64,000 nt of DNA from Cryobacterium aureum. GTDB taxonomy: Bacteria; Actinomycetota; Actinomycetes; Actinomycetales; Microbacteriaceae. Location: contig NZ_PPTG01000029.1 of NCBI RefSeq assembly GCF_002954245.1, forward strand, positions 124,001 to 188,000, written 5' to 3'. A program made the translations under genes and the position numbers. Below are positions 25,433 through 35,801 of this stretch, piece by piece (the stretch's first letter is position 1; every line of letters starts with the position of its first letter). Below the pieces are notes generated by a model. The model made no database searches and was not told where the DNA came from. It saw only the letters and a program-made list of their open reading frames with translations.

Positions 25433-26719
25433 CTACCCTTGCTCGCTCAGCAGACGCCCGTTCGTGCAGGTGTAGTCGCCGGCCGTCTGGCCCTTCACCG
25501 ACTCCGACAGGACAACACCGGGAGCCTCCGTGGGCACGGGCGCCTCGGTGACCGCCGGATCGGCTGCCACGGCAGGATCAGTGGTCGCGGCCGGGGCGGG
25601 AGCCGCGTCTACTGGAGCGTTCGGGTCGGCCACGGTGCCGCGGCCGGTGGTTCCACTCAGGGTCAGCGGCTCATCGGCAGCGACCGCCTCGAACAGGTCG
25701 TCGAAGGCCGGCTGACTGGCCTTCACCCCGCCCGCCACATTGCCGGTGGGCACCTGCGCAAAGACAACCTGGTTGAGGTCGATGTCCTTCAGCGCGATGG
25801 CAATGGATGCGAGGGTGGTCACGCTATTCAAGCTGTCGGACAGACGCATGTTGCCCGTGACCGCCTTGGCCAGGGCGTACACCTTGGTCGGGTCGGAGAG
25901 CGTGTCAGCGCTCTGGATGGTGCGCACGAGCGATGACATGAACAGCTGCTGGTTGTTGATGCGCGTCAGGTCGCTGCCATCGCCGAGGCCGTGGCGGGTG
26001 CGTAGAAATTGCAAGGCCTCGTAGCCCTCGAGCACGTGCTCGCCCGGATCGAACATTATTCCGGTGTATTCGTCTTCGATGCGCTCCGCTACGCAGACCG
26101 GCACGCCGCCGACGGCGGAGGACATGGCCATGACACCACTGAACTGCGCCTCGGCCGCAAACGGAATGGAGAGACCGGTGAGCTTCTCCACGGTCAGCAC
26201 CGTGCAGGCGAGCCCGCCGTAGGTGAGTGAGGTGTTGATCTTCTGGCTGCTCATGGCGCTGAACGAACCGCCCTCGGGGTCGGGGCAGGAGGGGATGGGG
26301 ACGTACAGGTCGCGGGGAAAGCTGATGACCGAGGCGTTGCTGTGGTCTTCGGAGATGTGCAGCAGCATCGTCACATCGTTGAGGTCGCCGGTGGAGTCCT
26401 CCGGGCCAAATGCAGCGTCCTGGCCGACACGGCTGTCACTACCGACGATGAGCATATTCACCCCGCCGTCGATGGCACCGATCGATGGAACCGGGCCGTT
26501 GGTCTCATTGGCGAGGTGCACGCTCGGCTGCACACTCGCGGCGACGTCGTAGGTCGCGATGGCACCGACAGAGAAACCGCTGACCAGAACCACGGCCACG
26601 CTGGCCGCGAGGAACTTCGCCACGGTCGCGGCGCCGTTCGATTTCTTCAGTCGGCCGTGACGGGCAACGGTTTTGAGGTTCTTGGAACCGTTCGAGCGGG
26701 GGCGAAGTTGGTCGCTCAC
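25433..26719 (-). CDS. LytR-CpsA-Psr (LCP) family cell-wall glycopolymer ligase
   Basis: 428 residues: a basic cytoplasmic N-terminus, one membrane helix (residues ~33-58, AATVAKFLAASVAVVLVSGF), then the extracytoplasmic LCP domain. Family residues are visible: MLIVGSDSR, LNDVTMLLHI, VISFPRDLYVPIP (key Arg/Asp), KINTSLTYGG, ALQFLRTRHGLGDGSDLTRI. A Pro/Ala/Thr-rich linker and a short tail follow. Family members attach teichoic acids or arabinogalactan-type polymers to peptidoglycan. It lies between the two tRNA-Ser genes. Confidence 0.93.
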   Translation of the reverse strand: MSDQLRPRSNGSKNLKTVARHGRLKKSNGAATVAKFLAASVAVVLVSGFSVGAIATYDVAASVQPSVHLANETNGPVPSIGAIDGGVNMLIVGSDSRVGQDAAFGPEDSTGDLNDVTMLLHISEDHSNASVISFPRDLYVPIPSCPDPEGGSFSAMSSQKINTSLTYGGLACTVLTVEKLTGLSIPFAAEAQFSGVMAMSSAVGGVPVCVAERIEDEYTGIMFDPGEHVLEGYEALQFLRTRHGLGDGSDLTRINNQQLFMSSLVRTIQSADTLSDPTKVYALAKAVTGNMRLSDSLNSVTTLASIAIALKDIDLNQVVFAQVPTGNVAGGVKASQPAFDDLFEAVAADEPLTLSGTTGRGTVADPNAPVDAAPAPAATTDPAVAADPAVTEAPVPTEAPGVVLSESVKGQTAGDYTCTNGRLLSEQG

Positions 26720-26784
26720 TCATGTCCTCTCATCGGGTTGTTGGCTGGTCGGCCTGAGGCCACAGTCGTTGTGCGCCTGTAATG

Positions 26785-26869
26785 CGGAGGGCGTGGGATT
26801 CGAACCCACGAGACATTTCTGCCCACCAGTTTTCAAGACTGGCTCCATCGGCCGCTCGGACAGCCCTCC
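26785..26869 (-). tRNA. tRNA-Ser (anticodon TGA)
   Basis: An 85-nt class II tRNA on the minus strand. The acceptor GGAGGGC pairs with GCCCTCC, with discriminator G. The anticodon stem-loop CAGTCTTGAAAACTG gives TGA. There is a long variable arm, and the T arm GGGTTCGAATCCC is canonical. CCA is not encoded. It is the second serine tRNA within 1.6 kb. Confidence 0.97.
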
Positions 26870-26989
26870 CGGTTGCCCACTCCCCGCGCGAATCGCAACG
26901 CGAACAAGAATTGGGCGAACTGGCCCGATTCTAGCCGATGGCAGACTGCACAGGCTGACAGAGCGGCCTGATAAACGGCTGGATGCTAG

Positions 26990-27805
26990 TCAGAGCGTGC
27001 GCAACACTGTGGCGAGGCCGTCGGTTACCACGTTGCCGGTGATCTCCGATGCGGCGGCAAGAACGTCATCGGGCGACTCCCCCATGGCTACACCGCGGCC
27101 GAATTCGGCGGCCCATTGCAGCATGTCAATGTCGTTGCGACCGTCGCCGACGGCCATTACCCGGTCGCGGGGAACACCAACAGACACCCGCACCCGCTCC
27201 ATCGCCGTGGACTTATTGACCCCGTCGGGGGCAATGTCGAGCCAGGCGGTCCACCCGATGGCGTAGCTGACGCGGTTGAGCCCCATGCGCTCGACCACCT
27301 GGAGAAAATCCTCCATGTCGTGGTCGGGTGAGATGACGACCACGCGGGTCGCCGGGTGCTTCAACAGCTCGTCAAAGTCGACCCGTTCGCTATCCATACC
27401 GATCGTGGCATCCGGAATCGGCTCGGTATAACGGTAGAAACCGTGCTCGTCTTCTACCGCGAACCGGGCCGAGGCAAGGTGCGCGCGAATCGAGGTGAGC
27501 ACATCGCGCGGGTCAAAGGTTTCAACCCATTCACGGCGGTAGCCCAGCGGCGCTTCGGCGTCACGGTGCATGGTGATGGCGCCGTTTGAACAGACCACGT
27601 AGCGCGGTGAGATACCGAGTCGGTCGAGCACCGGCAGGGCTGCTGCGGCGGAACGCCCGGTGGCCAGCATGACCTCGTGCCCAGCAGCGGTAAGCCGGGA
27701 GACCTCGTCGATCACGGCCTGGCTGATCGAGCCGTCCTCGTGCATGGTGGTGCCATCAATATCGAGCGCGACGAGCCACCGCTCGGTCGTTGACTCCGCG
27801 GTCAC
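26990..27805 (-). CDS. HAD-superfamily (Cof-type, IIB) hydrolase
   Basis: 271-residue phosphatase. Motif I is [11 protein letters not shown] (nucleophile and acid Asp). Motif II is [10 protein letters not shown]. Motif III/IV is [12 protein letters not shown] and [17 protein letters not shown], where GDGxND binds Mg2+. The cap lies between motifs II and III, as in Cof/YkrA proteins. Likely substrates are sugar phosphates or small phosphometabolites. It overlaps the serS stop by 4 nt (ATGA), so the two genes are translationally coupled. Confidence 0.9.
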   Translation of the reverse strand: MTAESTTERWLVALDIDGTTMHEDGSISQAVIDEVSRLTAAGHEVMLATGRSAAAALPVLDRLGISPRYVVCSNGAITMHRDAEAPLGYRREWVETFDPRDVLTSIRAHLASARFAVEDEHGFYRYTEPIPDATIGMDSERVDFDELLKHPATRVVVISPDHDMEDFLQVVERMGLNRVSYAIGWTAWLDIAPDGVNKSTAMERVRVSVGVPRDRVMAVGDGRNDIDMLQWAAEFGRGVAMGESPDDVLAAASEITGNVVTDGLATVLRTL

Positions 27806-29082
27806 TTCGCCCCCTTCACCGGGAGCGGCGTGAGTACCTCGAGGCCGCCGAGGTAGGGCCGCAGCGCCTCGGGGACGCGCACCGAGCCATCCGCTTGCTG
27901 GTGCGTTTCGAGCATGGCGACGAGCCAGCGGGTGGTCGCGAGCGTGCCGTTAAGGGTGGCGACCGGCGAGGTCTTGCCCGTTTCGGTGCGGTAACGGATG
28001 TCGAGACGTCGCGCCTGGTAGGTGGTGCAGTTGCTCGTGCTGGTGAGCTCGCGGAAGGCGTTCTGGGTGGGCACCCAGGCCTCGATGTCGAACTTGCGGG
28101 CGGCGCTCGAGCCGAGGTCTCCGGCAGCGACGTCGATCACCCGGTAGCTGAGGCCGAGGGACTGCAGCATGCCCTCCTGCAGGGCGACGAGGCGGTCGTG
28201 CTCGGCCTCGGCGTTCTCCGGCAGCACGTAGGTGAACATTTCGAGTTTGTTGAACTGGTGCACGCGAATAATGCCGCGGGTGTCTTTGCCCCCCGAGCCG
28301 GCCTCGCGGCGGTAGCAGGTGGACCAGCCGGCATAGCGCAGTGGCTCTTCGGACAGGTCGAGGATCTCGTCTTTGTGGTATCCGGCGAGCGCGACCTCGC
28401 TCGTGCCGGTGAGATACAGGTCATCGGCGGGTAGGTAGTACACCTCGTCGTTGTGCTCGCCGAGAAAGCCGGTGCCGTCCATGATCTCTGGGCGCACCAG
28501 GGTGGGGGTGATGAGTGGCACGAAGCCGGCTTCGAGCGCGCGGTCGAGCGCCATGTTCATGAGGGCGATCTCGAGGCGGGCGCCGATACCCTTCAAGAAG
28601 TAGAAGCGGGTGCCAGAGACCTTGGCGCCGCGGGCCATGTCGATGGCACCGAGCAGTTCGCCGAGCTCAAGGTGGTCGCGCGGTTCAAAGTCGAAGACCG
28701 GGGCCTGACCGTGGGTGCGCAGGGTCGCGAAGTTTTCTTCGGCGCCGGACGGAACGCCGTCGATGATGGGGTTCGCGATGGTTTTGACGATCGTGGTGAA
28801 ACGGGCGTCGGCATCGCCGGCGATGACTCCGGCGGCCTTCACTTCGGCGGCGAGGCTTTGCGCTTGGGCGACGAGCGCCTTCTTCTCGGCGCCAGGCGCC
28901 GAAGCTACCCGCTTGCCAAACAGGTTCTGCGCGGCGCGCAGGTCTTCGAAAGCCGTGATGGACGCCCGGCGTTCAGCGTCGGCGGCAAGCGCGGCATCCA
29001 CCGCCCCAACGGAGTCGCCACGAGCCTCCTGCGAACGCTTGAAGAGGTCAGGGTTTTCGCGTAACAGCACCGGATCAATCAC
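27802..29082 (-). CDS. serS: Seryl-tRNA synthetase
   Basis: 426-residue class II synthetase. The N-terminal ~100 residues form the antiparallel coiled-coil tRNA-binding arm. The catalytic core shows motif 2 in [20 protein letters not shown] and motif 3 around [18 protein letters not shown]. The serine-binding [12 protein letters not shown] segment is present. It acts on the two tRNA-Ser genes 1-4 kb downstream on the same strand. It is upstream of, and overlaps, the HAD phosphatase gene. Confidence 0.97.
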   Translation of the reverse strand: MIDPVLLRENPDLFKRSQEARGDSVGAVDAALAADAERRASITAFEDLRAAQNLFGKRVASAPGAEKKALVAQAQSLAAEVKAAGVIAGDADARFTTIVKTIANPIIDGVPSGAEENFATLRTHGQAPVFDFEPRDHLELGELLGAIDMARGAKVSGTRFYFLKGIGARLEIALMNMALDRALEAGFVPLITPTLVRPEIMDGTGFLGEHNDEVYYLPADDLYLTGTSEVALAGYHKDEILDLSEEPLRYAGWSTCYRREAGSGGKDTRGIIRVHQFNKLEMFTYVLPENAEAEHDRLVALQEGMLQSLGLSYRVIDVAAGDLGSSAARKFDIEAWVPTQNAFRELTSTSNCTTYQARRLDIRYRTETGKTSPVATLNGTLATTRWLVAMLETHQQADGSVRVPEALRPYLGGLEVLTPLPVKGAK

Positions 29083-29145
29083 TCGGCCAGTCTACAAGCG
29101 CGAGTTGGCGGGCAAACGCGAGGCCAACCCAGTAGCCTAGGCCTC

Positions 29146-30141
29146 GTGAGCGCCTCCGAAAACCTCGCCCAGCACGCTGCGGTCGTCTATAACCCGGTGA
29201 AGGTCGACCTCGCTAAGTTGCGGACGAGCGTGACCATGGCGGAGCGGGCCGCCGGCTGGGGTATGACGCAATGGTTTGAAACGACCCGTGACGATGTCGG
29301 TCAGGCAGCCACGAGACGGGCACTTGACGCCGGCGCAGCTATGGTGCTCTCGGCCGGCGGCGACGGAACGGTGCGGGCCGTCGCTGAGGCGCTTCGTGAG
29401 TCCGGGGTGCGCATGGCCATCGTTCCATCGGGTACCGGTAACCTGCTCGCCCGCAACCTGCTGCTACCGCTCGGCAGCATCGACGCCGCAACGGCGATCG
29501 CGTTCAATGGTATCGACAAGCCCATCGACCTCGGAATCGCTATCGTGACCACCGACGCCGGCGCGGTTGAGGAACACGTCTTCCTGGTCATGGCCGGGCT
29601 CGGCCTCGACGCGCAGATGATCGCTCACACCCGCGATGACCTCAAGAAACAGGTGGGCTGGCTCGCCTACGTCGACGGCGTCGCGCGGGCGCTGCCGAAA
29701 GCGCGACCATTTCGCATCCGCTACAGCGTTGCGGGGCGCGTCGACCGACCGGCGCAGGTGAGCGCCATTCTCGTCGCCAACTGCGGGTTGCTGCCGGGCA
29801 ATCTGCAGTTTCTGCCCGACGCGCGCCTCGACGACGGCATTCTCGACATTGCGGTGCTGCAGCCCAAGGGCGTGCTCGGCTGGCTAACCATTTGGCGCCG
29901 AGTGACCTGGGAGAACGGGGTGCTTCGCCGCTCGGCGGTGGGTCGACGCATGATTCAGGCCACCGAATCGTCGAATGAACGCGTGATGACAACACTACGC
30001 GGGCCCGATATTCGCATCGTCCTCGAACACGCGCAGGATTTTGAGCTCGACGGCGACGAATTCGGCCTGGTGCGCAAGGTGCGGCTGCGCGCCGACGAAG
30101 GCGCGCTCATCGTGCGTGTGCCCGCTGAATCAGGTGTCTGA
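29146..30141 (+). CDS. Diacylglycerol/lipid kinase family protein
   Basis: 331 residues. The catalytic domain shows VVYNPVKVD at the N-terminus, the nucleotide-binding LSAGGDGTVRAVAEAL (GGDGT), then VPSGTGNLLARNLLLP. The C-terminal beta-domain contains GLGLDAQMIAHT and LPDARLDDGILDIAVL, both family features. It probably phosphorylates diacylglycerol or a related lipid. The start is GTG 29146; a TAGCCT box ends 7 nt before it, so the transcript may be leaderless. It converges with a small membrane-protein gene, overlapping by 12 nt. Confidence 0.9.
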   Translation: MSASENLAQHAAVVYNPVKVDLAKLRTSVTMAERAAGWGMTQWFETTRDDVGQAATRRALDAGAAMVLSAGGDGTVRAVAEALRESGVRMAIVPSGTGNLLARNLLLPLGSIDAATAIAFNGIDKPIDLGIAIVTTDAGAVEEHVFLVMAGLGLDAQMIAHTRDDLKKQVGWLAYVDGVARALPKARPFRIRYSVAGRVDRPAQVSAILVANCGLLPGNLQFLPDARLDDGILDIAVLQPKGVLGWLTIWRRVTWENGVLRRSAVGRRMIQATESSNERVMTTLRGPDIRIVLEHAQDFELDGDEFGLVRKVRLRADEGALIVRVPAESGV

Positions 30142-30585
30142 GCGGCGCGACGTCCGAGACCGCCAGCGGATCGCCTCGACGAAGAGCAATCCGATGACTG
30201 TCGCAAGACCAACGCCGACCATTGAGGGCAAGACACTATAGGTCAGCTGTTGCAGAACGACTTCAAAGGGAATGTCATCGCTGCTAAAGCTTCCGCTGTT
30301 ACCCCGGTAGGACTCGTAGATCGAACGCGCCTGCAGTACGGGCCCCGCGATAATGAGCGCCGGGCCGATCACCCACAGGGCAACGATGAACGGATTGCGC
30401 GGTTCAAACTGGTCGAGCAGCGCGCCGTCGTCTGGCACGGGCACCGAGTCGCGCTGGTCTGTGCCGACGGATACTTCTGGCCGGTCGGGAGACTTCGGCG
30501 CGAACAGCTCGGTCATCGCTGAGCTGGCGTCGTCGGGCTCGTAGCCACGCTGGAAGCGCGCATCATTGTTTGGGTCGACGGTCAT
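30130..30585 (-). CDS. Hypothetical two-helix membrane protein
   Basis: 151 residues. The first ~65 residues are hydrophilic and cytoplasmic. Two membrane helices follow: PFIVALWVIGPALIIAGPVL (near 66-85) and VLPSMVGVGLATVIGLLFVE (near 118-137), joined by a Ser-rich outer loop, with a basic tail. Nothing identifies a function. It lies 24 nt downstream of pheA on the same strand and probably shares its transcript. Confidence 0.65.
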   Translation of the reverse strand: MTVDPNNDARFQRGYEPDDASSAMTELFAPKSPDRPEVSVGTDQRDSVPVPDDGALLDQFEPRNPFIVALWVIGPALIIAGPVLQARSIYESYRGNSGSFSSDDIPFEVVLQQLTYSVLPSMVGVGLATVIGLLFVEAIRWRSRTSRRSDT

Positions 30586-30609
30586 TCGGTGGGCTCCCCC
30601 GCGATGTGC

Positions 30610-31566
30610 TTATTCAACGGGTTCCCCCGCAATCAAACCGCGCAACCAGTCGCGGGCTTCGATGAAAATGTCGTCGTCGTACCGCGAGGTGAACTCGATC
30701 GGGCGTTTGTCGGCCCGCGGATAGGATCCGAGAAAGATCACCTTGGGGCTGAATCGACGAAGTCCCAGCAGGGCGTCGGCGACCCTCTCATCGAGAATGT
30801 GCCCCTCAGCGTCGACGACGAAGCGGTAGCGACCGAGGGAATCGCCAATCGGCCGGGACTGAATCAGGCTGAGATTCACACCGCGGGTGGCGAACTGCTC
30901 GAGCATGTCGAGCAGGGCGCCGGAGCGGTCACTCGGCAGCTCAATGATCAGACTGGTCTTGTCGGCTCCGGTCGGCTCGGCGAGTTCGGCGGTCCGACCG
31001 ACCAGTACGAAGCGGGTGACGGCGTTCGGGTTGTCCCCGATATTCGACGCGAGAACGACGAGGTCGTGGTGCTTGTCGATGCCGGGAGGGGCGATCGCGG
31101 CATCCGCTTGTGTGGTGTCGAGCAGGGAAGACGCGGCGGCGACGTTGCTCGAGGCGGGGATGTGCCCGTGACTCGGCAGGGCACGTTCGAGCCAGTTGCG
31201 GCACTGGCCGTAGGCGACCGGATGCGCGTTGACGACACGCACATCGGCCAGCGTCGTGCCGGGGCGGGCGACCAGCACGAAATTCACCGGCACCAGGTAT
31301 TCGCCGATGATGCGCAGGTTCGGCACGCTCGCCAGGGCATCCTGCGTGGCCGTGACTCCGCCGTCGACCGAGTTCTCGATGGCGATCATGGCCGCTAGGC
31401 TCTGGCCGCTCACGACATCCGCGAAGGCCTCGCCCACGTTGTTGACCGGGCGCCAAATCTGGCCGCGCGCTTCGGGCACCTGGGCCAGCGCCGCTTCGGT
31501 GAAGGTGCCGGCCGGGCCGAGATAGCTGTAGGTCTGGGTCTGGGGCGGATTCGGCGAGTCGGGCAT
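30610..31566 (-). CDS. pheA: Prephenate dehydratase
   Basis: Converts prephenate to phenylpyruvate in phenylalanine synthesis, 318 residues. The periplasmic-binding-like catalytic domain shows [13 protein letters not shown] at the start, [19 protein letters not shown], and the catalytic [11 protein letters not shown] (TRF motif). The C-terminal ACT domain runs from ~205 ([20 protein letters not shown]), with [20 protein letters not shown]; the usual ESRP reads QSRP. Phenylalanine feedback through ACT is expected. It is monofunctional, with no chorismate mutase. Confidence 0.94.
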   Translation of the reverse strand: MPDSPNPPQTQTYSYLGPAGTFTEAALAQVPEARGQIWRPVNNVGEAFADVVSGQSLAAMIAIENSVDGGVTATQDALASVPNLRIIGEYLVPVNFVLVARPGTTLADVRVVNAHPVAYGQCRNWLERALPSHGHIPASSNVAAASSLLDTTQADAAIAPPGIDKHHDLVVLASNIGDNPNAVTRFVLVGRTAELAEPTGADKTSLIIELPSDRSGALLDMLEQFATRGVNLSLIQSRPIGDSLGRYRFVVDAEGHILDERVADALLGLRRFSPKVIFLGSYPRADKRPIEFTSRYDDDIFIEARDWLRGLIAGEPVE

Positions 31567-31601
31567 GGCTGACAGCCTACTGGGAGTGCCAGACTGTGCT
31601 C

Positions 31602-33218
31602 ATGAGCCAACGAGCAGGAACCCGCGCCCAGGAATCTGATTTGATCGACGTTGATGGGCTGGTCAAGGCCTACTACGACCTGAAACCGGATGCCCGGGTG
31701 CCGGCCCAGCGGGTCGTCTTCGGCACCTCCGGACATCGCGGCAGTTCACTGAACATCGCGTTCAACGAGGACCACATCAGTGCCACGACGCAGGCGATCG
31801 TGGAATATCGCGCGGGCCAGGGCATTACAGGGCCGCTGTTCATCGGCACCGACCCGCACGCGCTGAGCGGCCCGGCCTACACGACCGCCCTGACGGTGCT
31901 CGTCGCCAACGGCGTGCGTGTGCTCGTGGACGAGTTCGACGACTACGTGCCCACCCCGTCCCTGTCGCACGCGATTCTGGCTTACAACCGGGCCGAGCAC
32001 GGCGACCTGGCCGACGGCATCGTCGTCACCCCGAGCCACAACCCGCCGATGGACGGCGGCTTCAAGTACAACCCGCCGCACGGCGGTCCAGCCGACAGCG
32101 ATGCAACCTCGTGGATCGCGAACCGGGCGAACGAGCTCATCGCCAATGGCCTGGACGGCGTGCTGATGAGCGAGCCGAGCGCCGTGGAAACCTACGACTT
32201 TCGCGGCAACTACGTGAACGACCTCGAGAACATCATCGACATGCGGGCCATCCGCACCAGCGGAATCCGCATCGGGGCCGACCCGCTCGGCGGCGCGAGC
32301 GTGGGTTACTGGGGCGCCATCCGTGACCGCTACGAGATCGACCTGGTCGTGGTCAATCCTTCCGTCGACCCGACCTGGCGTTTCATGACCCTCGACTGGG
32401 ACGAGAAGATCCGGATGGATCCGTCGAGTGCGTCTGTCATGGCATCCGTTGTCGCCCACAAGGACGAGTACGACATCCTCACCGGTAACGACGCCGACGC
32501 CGACCGGCACGGCATCGTGACGCCCGACGGCGGCCTGATGAACCCGAACCATTTTCTGGCCGTTGCCATCGACTACCTGTACAGCCACCGCGAGGGCTGG
32601 AAGCCCGACGCCGCGGTCGGCAAGACCCTCGTCTCGTCGACCATGATCGACCGGGTCACCGGCTTTCTCGGCCGCGACCTGTGGGAGGTGCCGGTTGGTT
32701 TCAAATGGTTCGTACCCGGCCTGATCGACGGCTCGGTGGCCTTCGGCGGCGAAGAGAGCGCCGGAGCGAGCTTCGTGCGTTTCGATGGCACCGTCTGGAC
32801 CACCGACAAGGACGGCATTCTGCTGGCCCTGCTCGCCTCCGAGATTCTCGCCGTCACCGGCAAGACCCCCTCGCAGCGCTATGCCGAGCTGGCCGAGCAC
32901 TTCGGCGCTCCCTCGTACGCCCGAGTGGATGCCGCCGCCACGCCCGCGCAGAAGGCCGCGCTGGCCAAGCTCGACGGTTCCATGATCACGGCCACCGAAC
33001 TCGCCGGTGAGAAAATCACCGATGCCTTTAGCGTGGCGCCCGGCAACGGCGCGGCGATCGGCGGCGTCAAAGTGACAACCGAGAACGCTTGGTTCGCTGC
33101 GAGGCCGAGCGGCACCGAAGACGTCTACAAGATCTACGCGGAGTCGTTTCTCGGCGACGACCACCTGGCCCAGGTTCAGGCCGAAGCCAAGGCGATCGTC
33201 GACGCTGCGATCGCCTAG
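31602..33218 (+). CDS. pgm: Phosphoglucomutase (alpha-D-glucose phosphate-specific)
   Basis: Interconverts glucose-1-phosphate and glucose-6-phosphate. About 538 residues, normal for the bacterial Pgm class. The active serine loop is [19 protein letters not shown]. The Mg2+ loop is [15 protein letters not shown]. The sugar-binding loop is [11 protein letters not shown], and the C-terminal phosphate loop is [19 protein letters not shown] 31602 is chosen; an in-frame GTG lies two codons upstream. It diverges from pheA. Confidence 0.95.
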   Translation: MSQRAGTRAQESDLIDVDGLVKAYYDLKPDARVPAQRVVFGTSGHRGSSLNIAFNEDHISATTQAIVEYRAGQGITGPLFIGTDPHALSGPAYTTALTVLVANGVRVLVDEFDDYVPTPSLSHAILAYNRAEHGDLADGIVVTPSHNPPMDGGFKYNPPHGGPADSDATSWIANRANELIANGLDGVLMSEPSAVETYDFRGNYVNDLENIIDMRAIRTSGIRIGADPLGGASVGYWGAIRDRYEIDLVVVNPSVDPTWRFMTLDWDEKIRMDPSSASVMASVVAHKDEYDILTGNDADADRHGIVTPDGGLMNPNHFLAVAIDYLYSHREGWKPDAAVGKTLVSSTMIDRVTGFLGRDLWEVPVGFKWFVPGLIDGSVAFGGEESAGASFVRFDGTVWTTDKDGILLALLASEILAVTGKTPSQRYAELAEHFGAPSYARVDAAATPAQKAALAKLDGSMITATELAGEKITDAFSVAPGNGAAIGGVKVTTENAWFAARPSGTEDVYKIYAESFLGDDHLAQVQAEAKAIVDAAIA

Positions 33219-33925
33219 GGAACGCTCCAATAGTAGGCCGTGCCGCCCGGATGGTCCACGGTGATCGCCGTGTCGACCGAGCGGTAGTCGGAATCCAGGG
33301 TGTGCCCGGCGAACGAAATCGTAATCGTGTCGCCGACCTTCTCGACCCTGGTGACGATGCCGGTGTGATCGCGATCGCCGGTGTTGTCCCAGTCGAACTG
33401 CACGATGTCACCGACCTTGACCTGGTCGCGCTGCTGGTCGGTGAGCGCTGTGGCCTTGCCGGTCTGCGCGATGTAGTTCATGAATGCGGTGGAACTGCGC
33501 CAGGCCGCCGACGCGTCGTAGGCGTTGCCGTTCTTCGGGCTCGACCAGACGCCGTCCATGGTCCAGCCCCGGGCGATCATGGCCTGGCTGGCGAAGTTGA
33601 CGCAGTCGTTCTCACCGAGCACGCCCCACTCGGCGGAGTTGTAGGTTTCGAGCTTCCAGTGCGCGAGCAGGTAGTCGATCTGCGCGGCGACCGGGGCGCT
33701 CAGGGCAGGCTCCGCTTCAACCGGGGCCGCAGTGGCCGTGTCGGCGGGGGTGGCGCGAGCGGGTTCCTGCGTTGCAGCTGAGGCGTCGGCATCCGTTGTC
33801 TGCGCCGTCTTTGTGGGGTCGGAGGGACCCTCGAGGGCCTGCACAACGAGCGCGGTCGCGCCGACCGCGAGAACGGCACCAACGGCGCTCGTCAGGCCGA
33901 GTCGCTGCCACCTTGTCAACTGCAC
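33215..33925 (-). CDS. Secreted amidase-domain (Amidase_6-like) protein
   Basis: 236 residues. The N-terminal helix (residues ~9-30, [19 protein letters not shown]) is a signal peptide or membrane anchor. A Thr/Ala/Pro-rich linker reaches ~80. The catalytic domain then shows [20 protein letters not shown] with the nucleophile Cys, and [14 protein letters not shown] with the His. Both patterns match the putative amidase domain of actinobacterial secreted proteins. A cell-wall role is likely but unproven. It converges with pgm, overlapping the stop by 4 nt. Confidence 0.85.
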   Translation of the reverse strand: MQLTRWQRLGLTSAVGAVLAVGATALVVQALEGPSDPTKTAQTTDADASAATQEPARATPADTATAAPVEAEPALSAPVAAQIDYLLAHWKLETYNSAEWGVLGENDCVNFASQAMIARGWTMDGVWSSPKNGNAYDASAAWRSSTAFMNYIAQTGKATALTDQQRDQVKVGDIVQFDWDNTGDRDHTGIVTRVEKVGDTITISFAGHTLDSDYRSVDTAITVDHPGGTAYYWSVP

Positions 33926-33953
33926 TGTGTACTCACTTTGTTTTGAGGATTGA

Positions 33954-34091
33954 CTAAACGCTGAGGGCGGCGCTCAGATAGAGGCCGATCGCCGCGAGGG
34001 CGACGACCACGCCAACGATGAGAACCCCGATCAGAAACCGGCGTCGGGTGCGGCGCTGGTCGGCCTCGGAGGGTTCGTTGTTGTGCAGCAT
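33954..34091 (-). CDS. Small single-pass membrane protein (45 aa)
   Basis: 45 residues from ATG 34091. A charged N-terminal half (NNEPSEADQRRTRRRF) is followed by one hydrophobic helix (LIGVLIVGVVVALAAIGLYL) to the C-terminus. The basic run next to the helix places the N-terminus in the cytoplasm. It lies just upstream of the secreted amidase gene on the same strand (28 bp apart). Codon use fits a real gene, but no homologue is recognised. Confidence 0.6.
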   Translation of the reverse strand: MLHNNEPSEADQRRTRRRFLIGVLIVGVVVALAAIGLYLSAALSV

Positions 34092-34283
34092 GTTTCGAGC
34101 TTAGCCGCGACCAATATCGCAAGTCCTGAATGCCGCGTGCACAACTGCGGAGATCGTGTTTGTTGGGGCCGATTACTCGCGATTCCGGGCGCTATTCGGC
34201 CCGATATCCACATTTGTGTACCGGGGGCGCGGGAGGACCCCGAAGCACTGGTCGAATGCGCCGCCGCGGGGTACCGTCGTGTC

Positions 34284-35699
34284 ATGTCGCAGATCGAACC
34301 CACACCGTTCACCTGGCCGCACGGATTTCTCTGGGGGTCGGCCACCGCCGCCGCGCAAATCGAGGGCGCTGGCCATACCGGCGGCAAGGACGACTCAATC
34401 TGGGACGCCTTCGCGCGTGTTCCCGGTGCCATCGCGGGCGGTGACGACCTCGAAACCGCGGTCGATCACTACCACCGGATGCCCGCCGACGTGCAGTTGA
34501 TGGCTTCGCTCGGCCTCGACGCCTACCGGTTTTCGACCAGCTGGGCGCGGGTGCGCCCGGGCGATCGGACTGTGAACCCCGAGGGGCTGGATTTCTACTC
34601 GCGGCTGGTGGACGAGCTGCTCGGCGTCGGTATTCTGCCCTGGCTCACCCTGTACCACTGGGATCTGCCGCAGGCCCTCGAGGAGAAGGGCGGCTGGGCC
34701 AACCGCGACACGGCCTACCGGTTCGTCGACTACGCGAGCGATGTTTACTCCGCGCTCGGCGACCGGGTCACGCACTGGACCACCTTCAATGAGCCCTTCT
34801 GTTCCTCGCTGCTCGGCTACGGATCGGGCGCCCACGCGCCGGGCCGGCAAGACGGCCGGGCGGCCATCGCGGCGGTGCATCACCAACACCTCGCGCACGG
34901 GCTCGCGGTGAACGCGCTGCGCTCTGCGGGCGCTCAGAATCTAGGGATAACCCTGAATCTCACCAATGCCGTGCCGCGCGATGCCGCCGACCCCGTCGAT
35001 GTCGAGGCGGCCCGGCGGCTCGATTCGCTCGCTAACCGCATCTTTCTCGACCCGCTGCTGCGCGGCGCTTACCCCGACGACACCCTGCACGACCTCGAGC
35101 CGTTCGGGCTCGCTGAGGTCATCCACTCCGACGACCTGGAAATCATCGCCGCCCCGCTGGATTTTCTCGGCGTCAATCACTATCACGACGACCTCGTGAG
35201 CGGCCATGCGGATGCCTCGGCGAGCGACTCCCACGCTGGTGGCGCCGAGCGTCCGGTGGGGTCACCGTGGGTCGGATCGGAGTACATCACCTTTCCCAGC
35301 CGGGGGCTGCCGCGCACCGCAATGGACTGGGAGGTCAACCCCGACGGACTGCGCCTGCTGCTCGTGCGGCTCGGCAAGGAGTACGACCGGCTCCCGCCGC
35401 TCTATGTCACCGAGAACGGCGCCGCTTACGACGACACGGTGAGCGCCGACGGTGCCGTGCACGACGTCGAACGCACGGAGTACATCGTGGCGCACATCAA
35501 CAAGGTGGGCGAGGCGATCGCGGCCGGCGCAGACGTGCGCGGGTACTTCGTCTGGTCGCTGCTCGACAACTTCGAGTGGTCCTACGGCTACGAGAAGCGC
35601 TTCGGCATCGTACGGGTCGACTACAAGACGCTGCAGCGCACGGTGAAGGACAGCGGGCGCATGTACGCCAAGCACCTTGAGGCGACGCACGCGGGCTGA
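34284..35699 (+). CDS. Beta-glucosidase, glycoside hydrolase family 1
   Basis: 471-residue retaining glycosidase. The N-terminal family signature FLWGSATAAAQIEGA is near residue 15. The acid/base Glu is in TTFNEPFCSSLLGY (NEP) and the nucleophile Glu in LYVTENGAAYDD (TENG). SWARVRPG and EWSYGYEKRFGIVRVDY complete the sugar site. No signal peptide is present, so it is cytoplasmic and hydrolyses imported beta-glucosides. ATG 34284 gives the standard length; a longer frame to 34083 is unconserved. No PTS or ABC transporter gene is nearby. Confidence 0.94.
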   Translation: MSQIEPTPFTWPHGFLWGSATAAAQIEGAGHTGGKDDSIWDAFARVPGAIAGGDDLETAVDHYHRMPADVQLMASLGLDAYRFSTSWARVRPGDRTVNPEGLDFYSRLVDELLGVGILPWLTLYHWDLPQALEEKGGWANRDTAYRFVDYASDVYSALGDRVTHWTTFNEPFCSSLLGYGSGAHAPGRQDGRAAIAAVHHQHLAHGLAVNALRSAGAQNLGITLNLTNAVPRDAADPVDVEAARRLDSLANRIFLDPLLRGAYPDDTLHDLEPFGLAEVIHSDDLEIIAAPLDFLGVNHYHDDLVSGHADASASDSHAGGAERPVGSPWVGSEYITFPSRGLPRTAMDWEVNPDGLRLLLVRLGKEYDRLPPLYVTENGAAYDDTVSADGAVHDVERTEYIVAHINKVGEAIAAGADVRGYFVWSLLDNFEWSYGYEKRFGIVRVDYKTLQRTVKDSGRMYAKHLEATHAG

Positions 35700-35712
35700 G
35701 CGGCCGCAGGAG

Positions 35713-35742
35713 AGCGGATGCCGCCAGCCGGCAGCATCCGCT
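35713..35742. terminator. Bidirectional hairpin with AGCGGATGC arms
   Basis: AGCGGATGC (35713-35721) pairs perfectly with GCATCCGCT (35734-35742). An inner TGCCG/CGGCA stem can extend it. It lies between the convergent GH1 and LLM genes. The same arms recur in the hairpin at 38004. Confidence 0.6.
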
Positions 35743-35801
35743 TCTCGCGGCGCTCGTTAGAACTCGCGGCACTCGGCAGAGCTCGCGACCCGCGGCGCGC
35801 C

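Noticed and set aside
31746..33230. 494-codon minus-strand frame over pgm
   Set aside because: Val/Gly/Asp-rich shadow of the phosphoglucomutase gene with no protein motif.
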